8,933 bases of DNA from NCBI GenBank assembly GCA_903877945.1, contig CAIRFY010000205.1:1-8933 (forward strand). The letters run 5' to 3'. Numbering within the stretch: the first letter of the stretch is position 1; every line of letters begins with the position of its first letter. The position numbers and the translations under genes are program-made. The stretch is from an uncultured Oscillochloris sp. (GTDB lineage Bacteria > Chloroflexota > Chloroflexia > Chloroflexales > Chloroflexaceae). Below are positions 1 through 5,630 of the stretch, in pieces. Under the pieces are notes generated by a model. That model worked only from the letters and a program-made list of their open reading frames with translations, was not told the DNA's origin and ran no database searches.

Positions 1-120
1 CCGGTTTATGCCGCAGGCCCGCCGGTTTATGCCGCAGGCCCGCCGGTTTATGCCGCAGGCCCGCCGGTTTATGCCGCAGGCCCGCCGGTTTATGCCGCAG
101 GCCCGCCGGTTTATGCCGCA
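1..120. repeat. 21-bp direct tandem repeat array, cut by window edge
   Basis: Five perfect copies of a 21-bp unit (CCGGTTTATGCCGCAGGCCC plus G) fill 1-105. A sixth copy (106-120) matches for 15 bases and then diverges. The array starts at base 1, so its full length is unknown. There are no spacers between copies. The unit is a multiple of three, so one plus frame reads MPQARRF repeatedly, but that frame soon runs into unrelated sequence and has no ribosome binding site. A related motif (GATTTATGCCGAC) recurs once near 232-244. Its position beyond the cox terminator fits an intergenic array. Function is unknown. Confidence 0.9.
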
Positions 121-153
121 TTACGCTGGCGATGCTTCGCGGCCCCGCCCAAC

Positions 154-199
154 AAAAAGACAGACTGAGGGAATGATTTCGCCATCCCCTCAGTCTGTC
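154..199 (-). terminator. Intrinsic terminator of the cox operon
   Basis: Perfect 13-bp arms GACAGACTGAGGG (159-171) and CCCTCAGTCTGTC (187-199) form a hairpin, which can be extended by three pairs (173-175 with 183-185) across one mismatch. Read on the minus strand, the stem is followed directly by five T (158-154) and then GTT. This is a textbook Rho-independent terminator for transcripts coming from coxM, whose stop codon is about 210 bases upstream. On the plus strand there is no T-run, so it should work in one direction only. Confidence 0.8.
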
Positions 200-250
200 G
201 TGTCCTAGCCGCAATACCGTTCAAACAAGCCGATTTATGCCGACCTTGCC

Positions 251-356
251 CCCTCACCCCCTGCCCTTCTCCCTCACGGGGAGAGGGGAAATTCCGCAAC
301 AGGACGCATCCGACTCCCCCTCTCCGGCTCAGGGAGAGGGGGCTGGGGGGTGAGGG
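251..356. repeat. Nested-palindrome intergenic repeat element, copy 1
   Basis: The ends are imperfect inverted repeats of about 40 bp: the left end begins CCCTCACCCCC and the right end finishes GGGGGGTGAGGG. Each arm contains its own small stem-loop (CTCCC/GGGAG on the left; CCCTCTCC against GGGAGAGGGG on the right). No reading frame of note lies inside. The element sits between the coxM stop and the operon terminator, so it would be part of the mRNA 3' end. A longer relative with the same ends lies at 1292-1452. It resembles a dispersed MITE- or REP-like repeat; mobility is inferred only. Confidence 0.7.
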
Positions 357-412
357 CTGAGCGGCGGCAGATTCCTTATGTGAAAGGTGTTGTGTTCTAA
401 CCTGTGGTTACG

Positions 413-1276
413 TTATCCGCGAGCGCGGGCGAGGGCGGTGGTCAGCGCTCGCTTCGTGTAGACCTTCACCATCGCCCGGCGGTAATCCTCGCTGGCGTGG
501 ATGTCGCCAAGAACATCCATCGTGGTGCCGGACTCCTCGGTCGCCTTGGCCACCGCCTCGTCCGAGCCGTCGCTGTTAAGCAGAGCCTGCTCGGTCTCAG
601 CCTGGCGGGTGGGCACGGGGCCAGCGCCGGTGATCGCCACGCGGCAAGCACTGACCTTACCGCCGCTCAGTTTCACGTAAGCGGCCGCGCCGACAATGGC
701 GTAGCGGCTGGCCGGGTGGGGGAACTTCGCGTAGGCCGCGCCCTCGCCCGCGCCGAGCTTGTTGCAGATCACTGCGGTGATCAACTCGTTCGGCTCCAGG
801 GCCGTGCTGAGCATATCGGTGAAAAAGTCACTGGCGGCGATGGTGCGCTCGCCACCTGGCCCGTGGGTACGGATCTGCGCATCGAGGGCCAGGACAACGG
901 CAGTTGCGTCAGCAGACGGATCGGCGTGGGCTAGGGCACCACCGAGGGTGCCACGGTTGCGCACCTGGATGTCGCCAATCTGAGCGACCGCCTCGGGCAG
1001 CACACCACAGACGCCTTTCAGCCCATCGTGGTATTCAATCGTGTGCCAGGTGGTCAACGCGCCAATGTTGATACTGCCGTTGATCACCACGCCGCGTAGC
1101 TCAGCGATCTTGGTGATGTCGATGAGCACGCTGGGTGCGGCCAGGCGCAACTTCATCGCCGGAATCAGCGAATGGCCGCCGGCCAGGATCTTCGCTTCGT
1201 CGCCGTACTGTTCCAGCAGGCTAATTGCCTCGGCAACGCTGGTCGGGGCGAAGTACGCAAATGCGCTCGGGATCAT
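413..1276 (-). CDS. coxM: Molybdenum hydroxylase FAD-binding medium subunit (CoxM-like)
   Basis: This 287-residue protein is the flavin subunit of a xanthine dehydrogenase/CO dehydrogenase-type enzyme. It takes electrons from the iron-sulfur subunit onto FAD and passes them to an acceptor. FAD-binding motifs are visible: AGGHSLIP at 32-39 and TLGGALAHADP at 110-120, both typical of CoxM. The C-terminal third matches the CO dehydrogenase flavoprotein C-terminal domain in character. The ATG at 1276 is chosen over an in-frame ATG seven codons upstream because AAGGAAAG lies just before it (GGA 6 nt away) and because family members begin with this MIPSAFxYxAP-type sequence. It is the last gene of the G-S-L-M operon. 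The 177-bp gap to coxL is almost wholly occupied by a hairpin-rich repeat, so its expression may differ from that of the other subunits. Confidence 0.92.
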   Translation of the reverse strand: MIPSAFAYFAPTSVAEAISLLEQYGDEAKILAGGHSLIPAMKLRLAAPSVLIDITKIAELRGVVINGSINIGALTTWHTIEYHDGLKGVCGVLPEAVAQIGDIQVRNRGTLGGALAHADPSADATAVVLALDAQIRTHGPGGERTIAASDFFTDMLSTALEPNELITAVICNKLGAGEGAAYAKFPHPASRYAIVGAAAYVKLSGGKVSACRVAITGAGPVPTRQAETEQALLNSDGSDEAVAKATEESGTTMDVLGDIHASEDYRRAMVKVYTKRALTTALARARG

Positions 1277-1291
1277 ATGCTTTCCTTGATA

Positions 1292-1452
1292 CCCCATCCC
1301 CTGCCCCTGCCCCCCTGCGAGGGGAGGGGGAAAGGTTTCTCCAGGGAGGGCGCAGCCCTCCCTGGCCCTCCCCAGGGGGGGAAGCAGGAGGGTTGCGCCC
1401 TCCTGCTTCCCCCCCTCTCCCCTTGAGGGAGAGGGGGTAGGGGGGTGAGGGC
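1292..1452. repeat. Nested-palindrome repeat element, copy 2, inside the cox operon
   Basis: The outer ends match copy 1: the right end finishes GGGGGGTGAGGGC, two bases before the coxL stop, and the left end is C-rich with a shared CCCCTGCCC core. Inside are two perfect hairpins: CCAGGGAGGG (1341-1350) with CCCTCCCTGG (1356-1365), and an 18-bp arm at 1375-1392 pairing fully with 1398-1415 around a 5-nt loop. Both loops are 5 nt and G/C-rich (CGCAG, TTGCG). The element fills the coxL-coxM gap and leaves only the coxM ribosome binding site free. In mRNA it would be a very stable structure. There is no T-run after the hairpins, so efficient termination is not predicted. Confidence 0.75.
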
Positions 1453-1453
1453 G

Positions 1454-3820
1454 TTACTTCTGATGAATGGCCTTCCAGACCCGCTCGGGAGACGCCGGCA
1501 TCTGCATGTGCTTGACGCCGAAGGGCGCGAGAGCGTCGATGACGGCGTTCATCACGCACTGCGCCGAGGCGATGGTACCGGCCTCGCCCGCACCCTTCAC
1601 ACCCAGCGGGTTCACCGGGCTCGGCGTGACGGTGTGGTCAGTCTCGATGTGCGGGGACATCTCGGCGGTCGGGATGGCGTAGTCCATCAGGGTGCCGCTG
1701 AGCAACTGGCCGTCCTCATCGTAGACCGCACGCTCGTAGAGAGCCTGCGCGACACCCTGCACAATACCGCCGTGGATCTGGCCCTGGACAATCAGCGGGT
1801 TGATCTGATTGCCGCAGTCGTCCACCGCGATGTAGCGCTTCAGGTCGATCCGGCCAGTCTCGGTGTCTACCTCAACAATCGAGATATGCGTACCGAAGGG
1901 GAACGTGCAGTTTGGCGGATCGTAGTAACTCGTCTCATCAAGGAAGGGCTCCATCCCGGCGGGCAGGCTGTAGGCCAAGCTCGCCTGGAGCGCGATCTCA
2001 CCCAGGGTTTTCGCCTTGTCGGGCGAACCCTTGACGTATGCTTTGCCATCCTCAAAGACAATATCGGCCTCGTTGGCCTCTAGCATATGCGCGGCCAGCT
2101 TCTTGGCCTTCTCTTTGATCTTGTCCAGGCTCTTCTTGATCGCGGTGCCGCCCACGGTGAGCGAGCGCGACCCGTAGGTGCCGTAGCCGAAGGGCGTCCC
2201 CTGAGTGTCGCCCCACTGGATCTCGACATCGTCGTAGGGAACACCAAGCTCATCAGAAACCACCTGGGCAAAGGTGGTCTCCAGACCCTGGCCGTGCGGC
2301 AGAGAGCCGGTGGTGACGGCAACTTTACCCGTGAGGTGGACGCGCACATTGGCGCTCTCAAACAAACCCGCGCCCCAGCCCTCGCCAGCCAGTCCAACCC
2401 AGGCGCTCGGCGCGACGCCGCAGACCTCAACGTATGAACTGATCCCGAGGCCGAGGTACCTGCCGTTCTGACGGGCCTCCGCCTGGGCCTTGCGAAAGTC
2501 GGCGTAACCGGCGATAGCGAGAGCCTTATCCAGGGCCGGCTCGTAGTTCCCGCTGTCGTAGGGCAGCATGCCCAGGCCATTGTCGTAGGGGAAATCCTCG
2601 GGCTGGATAAAGTTCTTGCGCCGCACGTCAGCCGGATCGAGGCCAATCTCGGCGGCGTAGCGGTCGATCATACGCTCGATCAGATAGCTGGCCTCGGGGC
2701 GACCCGCGCCACGGTAGGCGTCCACCATCGCCGTGTTGGTGTAGACACCAGTGACGTGGCAGTAGGCCGCCGGGATCTTATACACGCCGCTGAGGATGCG
2801 CCCGTAGAGCGTAGTCGGGATACCGGGGGCAATCGTGCTCAGGTAGCCGCCCAGATTAGCGTAGGTCTTCACGCGCAGGCCCGTGATCGTACCGTCCTTC
2901 GTCCCGGCAAGCTCCGCGTCGGTGATATGATCGCGGCCGTGGGTGGACGCCTTATAGTTCTCGGAGCGATCCTCGACAAACTTCACCGGGCGACCGAGCT
3001 TACGTGCGGCCCACATCGTGAAGGCCATGTCGTTATAGCAGAAGATCTTCTGACCAAAGCCGCCGCCGATATTGGGCGAGATGCAGCGCAGCTTGGTCTC
3101 GGGGATACCGAAGACAAACGCCGTGAGCAGGAGGCGCATCACGTGGGGAGCCTGCGACGTCATCCAGACCGTAAACTCGCCGGTGGCCTCGTCGTAGCGC
3201 GTGATCGAGCCACGGGTTTCCATCGGGGTGGGAATAAGGCGCTGATTGATGATCGGCTCAGCAATCGTCACCTCGGCGCTGGCGAATGCCGCATCGGTCT
3301 TAGCCTTATCGCCGCAATCCCACTCCATCACAATATTATTCGGGGCGTTCTCGTGCAACTGGGGCGCACCGGGCTCGGTGGCTTTCTTCGCATCGACCAC
3401 CACCGGCAACGCAGCGTACTCAACCTCAACCAGATCGGCGGCATCGCGAGCGATGTAGCGATCCTCAGCGAGCACCATCGCCACCGCCTCGCCCACATGG
3501 CGCACGGTGCCAACCGCCAGGGCACGCGGGGTATTGAGATTATTCTTCACCCGACCAGCAGCCCAGGCGCAGGGCAGCGGGTTAATGTCCAGCATATCGT
3601 TGCCGATAAACACCGCCACCACACCGGGCACAGCCAGAGCGGCACTCGCATCGATGCTCGTGATCGTGGCGTGGGCGTAGGGGCTACGCACCAGGGCCAC
3701 GTGCAGCATCCCGGCGAGCTTGATGTCATCGATATAACTGCCCTTGCCAGTAATTAGCTTAGGATCCTCGCGGCGCTTGATCGAACGCCCGACGATTCGC
3801 TCCTTGATCTCTGTCGTCAT
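1454..3820 (-). CDS. coxL: Form II molybdopterin-binding large subunit (CoxL-like)
   Basis: This 788-residue catalytic subunit of a xanthine oxidase-family molybdenum hydroxylase has an N-terminal a/b hammerhead domain (about 20-130) followed by the two molybdopterin-binding domains. GGGFGQ lies at 252-257, and the catalytic glutamate lies at E746 in GVKGAGEAG. The active-site loop reads AYRGAGR at 368-374. Form I CO dehydrogenases carry AYRCSFR there, whose Cys binds the Cu-S-Mo centre. The Cys is absent, which places this protein in form II, where CO oxidation is not generally established and other substrates are likely. The ATG at 3820 has GGAG six bases upstream. Length is close to the family norm and no break is seen. 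It should bind molybdopterin cytosine dinucleotide and assemble with CoxS and CoxM as an (LMS)2 complex, by analogy with characterised relatives. No coxD, coxE or coxF maturation genes are in the window. Confidence 0.93.
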   Translation of the reverse strand: MTTEIKERIVGRSIKRREDPKLITGKGSYIDDIKLAGMLHVALVRSPYAHATITSIDASAALAVPGVVAVFIGNDMLDINPLPCAWAAGRVKNNLNTPRALAVGTVRHVGEAVAMVLAEDRYIARDAADLVEVEYAALPVVVDAKKATEPGAPQLHENAPNNIVMEWDCGDKAKTDAAFASAEVTIAEPIINQRLIPTPMETRGSITRYDEATGEFTVWMTSQAPHVMRLLLTAFVFGIPETKLRCISPNIGGGFGQKIFCYNDMAFTMWAARKLGRPVKFVEDRSENYKASTHGRDHITDAELAGTKDGTITGLRVKTYANLGGYLSTIAPGIPTTLYGRILSGVYKIPAAYCHVTGVYTNTAMVDAYRGAGRPEASYLIERMIDRYAAEIGLDPADVRRKNFIQPEDFPYDNGLGMLPYDSGNYEPALDKALAIAGYADFRKAQAEARQNGRYLGLGISSYVEVCGVAPSAWVGLAGEGWGAGLFESANVRVHLTGKVAVTTGSLPHGQGLETTFAQVVSDELGVPYDDVEIQWGDTQGTPFGYGTYGSRSLTVGGTAIKKSLDKIKEKAKKLAAHMLEANEADIVFEDGKAYVKGSPDKAKTLGEIALQASLAYSLPAGMEPFLDETSYYDPPNCTFPFGTHISIVEVDTETGRIDLKRYIAVDDCGNQINPLIVQGQIHGGIVQGVAQALYERAVYDEDGQLLSGTLMDYAIPTAEMSPHIETDHTVTPSPVNPLGVKGAGEAGTIASAQCVMNAVIDALAPFGVKHMQMPASPERVWKAIHQK

Positions 3821-3849
3821 CTTTGACTCCGTTTGTCGTGTGATGTCAC

Positions 3850-3889
3850 ATTGCAGATAGCAGGTTGTGCGCTGGGCAAAATCTGCAAT
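3850..3889. repeat. 9-bp inverted repeat between coxS and coxL
   Basis: ATTGCAGAT (3850-3858) is perfectly repeated in inverse as ATCTGCAAT (3881-3889), separated by 22 bases. It lies in the 82-bp gap between the coxS stop and the coxL ribosome binding site, so the operon mRNA could form a stem-loop here. There is no T-run, so it does not look like a terminator. It could be an mRNA processing or stabilising structure, or a protein-binding site. Function is not shown. Confidence 0.45.
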
Positions 3890-3902
3890 CTACAATATTG
3901 TT

Positions 3903-4382
3903 CTAGTCGGCGGTGGTGACACTCATTTTATCGGCCGCGTAACGCACGGCCTTGACGATATTCTCGTAGCCGGTACAGCGACAGAGGTTGCCCTCAAGGC
4001 CGTGGCGAATTTCGGCATCGCTCGGGTTGGGGTTATGCTTCAGCAGATCGGCGGCGGCCATAATCATGCCCGGCGTGCAGTAGCCACACTGGAGGCCGTG
4101 CTTCTCCCAGAAGCCCTCCTGGAGCGGGTGCAGGGTGGCCCCATTGGCCAGACCCTCAATGGTCGTAACCGTCGCGCCGTCGGCTTGAACCGCGAGTGTC
4201 GTGCAAGACTTCACACTGACCCCGTTGAGATGGACGACACACGCCCCGCACTGGCTCGTATCGCAGCCAATGTGGGTGCCGGTCAGGTTCAATTGCTCGC
4301 GCAGGAAATGCACGAGCAGCATGCGAGGCTCAACGTCGCGGGTGTACTGTTTGCCGTTCACGGTGACTGAGATCGTCGTCAC
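3903..4382 (-). CDS. coxS: Molybdenum hydroxylase 2Fe-2S small subunit (CoxS-like)
   Basis: This 159-residue electron-transfer subunit carries two 2Fe-2S clusters. The N-terminal plant-ferredoxin-like domain has Cys 40, 45, 48 and 60 (GCDTSQCGAC then SC). The C-terminal helical domain has Cys 99, 102, 134 and 136 (CGYC and CRC). All eight ligands are present, so the subunit should be functional. The start is taken as GTG at 4382: a strong AAGGAGG lies upstream at suitable distance, and the protein then begins VTTISVTVNGK, as in the family. The in-frame ATG 21 codons earlier would overlap the end of coxG and add a non-conserved tail. It lies 34 bp after coxG and 82 bp before coxL. The S-L-M order is that usually seen for form II operons, whereas form I is M-S-L. 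Confidence 0.93.
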   Translation of the reverse strand: MTTISVTVNGKQYTRDVEPRMLLVHFLREQLNLTGTHIGCDTSQCGACVVHLNGVSVKSCTTLAVQADGATVTTIEGLANGATLHPLQEGFWEKHGLQCGYCTPGMIMAAADLLKHNPNPSDAEIRHGLEGNLCRCTGYENIVKAVRYAADKMSVTTAD

Positions 4383-4416
4383 GATTTCCAACCTCCTTGC
4401 TGCAGAAAGGGGCGAG

Positions 4417-5205
4417 TTACTTCTGGCGTCCGAGAATATATCCAATCAGGAAGGCAACGACCACCCAGGGCAGCCAGGGCGGTTGCTGCTTGAAGAAGTC
4501 CTCGATTGCGCCACGGGCGACAGCGGCCTCGCTGAGTTGCTCGTGGGCGGGGACAACGATCTTGCGGCGCTCGAAGCTAGGGACTGGGGGCGGCTCAGGT
4601 TCAGCCACGGCGACAGACACAGGAACAACAACCGCGCGGGATGCCGGGGGTGGCTCAGAGTCAGCCACAGCGACAGACACTGGAGCGATAACCGCAGCGA
4701 GGGGGGACTCAACCGGCGCGGGGGCAGCGACGCCACCCAGCGCAATGGGGGCAAGACCGCCACTACGGCGAGTCTCGATCAAGGCAGCCAGCGCCTTGAG
4801 ACTCTGGTTGATCAGCGTCTTCGCTGCGCCATCGATCAGACGTTGGCCCACGCTGGCGATGGTGCCACCGATATGAGCCTCACCACCATAATCGAGGATC
4901 GCGCCATTCCCATCTTCGCGCAGCTTGATCACACCAGTGCCATTCAGAAAGCCATTGCTGCCTTTACCGTCAACGTGGATCTCATACGACACAGGGGCGA
5001 CAATAGCACCGATCTTCACACGTCCGTGGTAGACGCCGCGCACTGCCTGAAGGCCAACCTTCAAGGTTGTCTCATACTCATTCTCACCGACCTGATCAAG
5101 GTGCTGACAGCCTGGGATAGCCCGCGCCAACACCTCAGGGTCGTTAATTGCCGACCAGACCTCCTCGCGGGTGGCATCGAAGGTGTAGTTTCCAGCGATC
5201 CTCAC
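4417..5205 (-). CDS. coxG: CoxG-like SRPBCC protein with C-terminal membrane anchor
   Basis: This 262-residue protein has an N-terminal SRPBCC/CoxG domain (about 1-145; starts MRIAGNYTFDATREEVW, with IPGC at 30-33 and a closing helix GQRLIDGAAKTLINQSL). A flexible Ala/Pro/Val-rich linker (about 150-215) follows, and then a single hydrophobic helix at 243-259 ending GRQK. This layout predicts a cytoplasmic lipid-binding-type domain tethered by its tail to the membrane. CoxG of Afipia (Oligotropha) carboxidovorans is reported to help recruit CO dehydrogenase to the membrane, and a quinone-handling role has been proposed for homologues. A similar link to the respiratory chain is inferred here. 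The linker contains a 20-residue duplication (PVSVAVA..EPPP at 175-187 and 195-207). The start is GTG at 5205 with AAGGAG five bases before it; a nearby ATG (5209) is out of frame. It is the first gene of the operon. Confidence 0.88.
   Translation of the reverse strand: MRIAGNYTFDATREEVWSAINDPEVLARAIPGCQHLDQVGENEYETTLKVGLQAVRGVYHGRVKIGAIVAPVSYEIHVDGKGSNGFLNGTGVIKLREDGNGAILDYGGEAHIGGTIASVGQRLIDGAAKTLINQSLKALAALIETRRSGGLAPIALGGVAAPAPVESPLAAVIAPVSVAVADSEPPPASRAVVVPVSVAVAEPEPPPVPSFERRKIVVPAHEQLSEAAVARGAIEDFFKQQPPWLPWVVVAFLIGYILGRQK
4592..4700. repeat. 60-bp tandem duplication within coxG
   Basis: The DNA encoding the CoxG linker is duplicated with a period of exactly 60 bp (20 codons). For example, TCAGCCACGGCGACAGACAC at 4601-4620 recurs with one change at 4661-4680. 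The flanks are also similar but more diverged (GGGGGCGGCTCAGG against GGGGGTGGCTCAGA). The duplication keeps the frame and lengthens the Ala/Pro/Val linker between the SRPBCC domain and the membrane helix. The divergence shows that it is not brand new. Confidence 0.7.
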
Positions 5206-5550
5206 ACATGCTCCTTGTCGTCAGTGTCGCACACGGCGTGCGCCCGGCCCGCGAACGGGCGAACTCGTGTCCACGAAGCCGTGTAGGCAGCTTTCATAGA
5301 CGAGAGCCGAGGGCTTCAATCCGATGGGCGACGTGACACAGCGTTACGTACGTGCTATTGCCATTGGGGGTGGAAACAGGGTACCGAAAGGGAGCATGCG
5401 ATAGCTGTGGCGAACCATGCCACAGGGTCAGCAATCGCAGGCACCATCGTCGGCAACCTGACGCATCAGGCGCACCACGCGAGGTGGCGGCACAGCGGCG
5501 ATCAAACTCATACACTGACGAATATGATATTAATGCTTTTGGCTACAGTC
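5206..5550 (-). promoter_or_regulatory. Long structured 5' leader of the cox operon; no gene seen
   Basis: If transcription starts from the promoter at 5579-5551, coxG mRNA has a leader of roughly 340 nt. No supported gene lies in it. The clearest structure is a two-tier hairpin: outer arms 5397-5402 and 5434-5439 (TGCGAT/ATCGCA) and inner perfect arms CTGTGGC (5405-5411) and GCCACAG (5419-5425) around a 7-nt loop, with an asymmetric internal loop (2 and 8 nt). A second hairpin uses CGCCCG (5241-5246) and CGGGCG (5256-5261), not far before the coxG ribosome binding site. A cis-regulatory RNA is possible, but I could not match it to a known riboswitch class, including the molybdenum cofactor class. 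Confidence 0.4.
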
Positions 5551-5579
5551 ATCGTACCCGAAGCACATCCCCTTGTCAA
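5551..5579 (-). promoter_or_regulatory. Sigma70-type promoter for the cox operon
   Basis: On the minus strand, a perfect TTGACA (5579-5574) is followed after exactly 17 bases by TACGAT (5556-5551), which keeps the key T, A, A and T of TATAAT (positions 1, 2, 5 and 6). It points toward coxG. Start of transcription would fall near 5544. It lies back to back with the plus-strand gene at 5631, so the two promoters share this intergenic region. Confidence 0.55.
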
Positions 5580-5585
5580 GAAAGA

Positions 5586-5591
5586 TACAAT
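5586..5591 (+). promoter_or_regulatory. Possible -10 box for the GT39-like gene
   Basis: TACAAT matches TATAAT in five of six positions and lies 39 bases before the ATG. No good -35 hexamer is found at 16-18 bases upstream (GCACAT or similar), so this is a weak call. The true promoter may lie elsewhere in the divergent region. Confidence 0.3.
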
Positions 5592-5630
5592 AGCGCCGGT
5601 GCGATCATCGCGACAAATCAGGGAGGGATA

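Noticed and set aside
1..120. CRISPR array
   Set aside because: The 21-bp units are adjacent with no spacers and no cas genes are present. The octamer array at 8631-8933 is excluded for the same reason.
8..208. 66-codon frame with MPQARRF repeats
   Set aside because: It is just the translation of the 21-bp array running into a terminator hairpin, with no ribosome binding site. A gene reading in from the left of the window cannot be judged.
1277..1297. Seven-codon longer start for coxM
   Set aside because: The upstream ATG lies inside the repeat element's edge and lacks a ribosome binding site, while ATG 1276 is preceded by AAGGAAAG and fits the family's start.
2756..3757. Open frame of 333 codons on the plus strand
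   Set aside because: It lies fully antisense to coxL, which has clear family motifs. Its His/Arg/Gly-rich product resembles no family and is a typical shadow in high-GC DNA.
413..5205. Form I CO dehydrogenase operon
   Set aside because: The active-site loop is AYRGAGR instead of AYRCSFR, and the gene order is S-L-M instead of M-S-L.
4201..5286. Open frame of 361 codons on the plus strand
   Set aside because: It runs antisense to coxS and coxG, has no recognisable domain, and its repetitive Asn/Arg/Asp section mirrors the coxG linker duplication.
5294..5515. Minus-strand 73-codon Cys-rich frame in the cox leader
   Set aside because: There is no Shine-Dalgarno before its ATG and no family resemblance. 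The proposed cox promoter would transcribe it, but nothing supports translation.
5206..5550. Molybdenum cofactor riboswitch
   Set aside because: Considered because of the operon's enzyme type, but I could not match the conserved elements of that class by eye. An Infernal search would decide.
5352..5630. 93-codon upstream extension of the glycosyltransferase gene
   Set aside because: The extension is not membrane-like, crosses the divergent promoter region and begins without a ribosome binding site, while ATG 5631 has a strong GGAGG.
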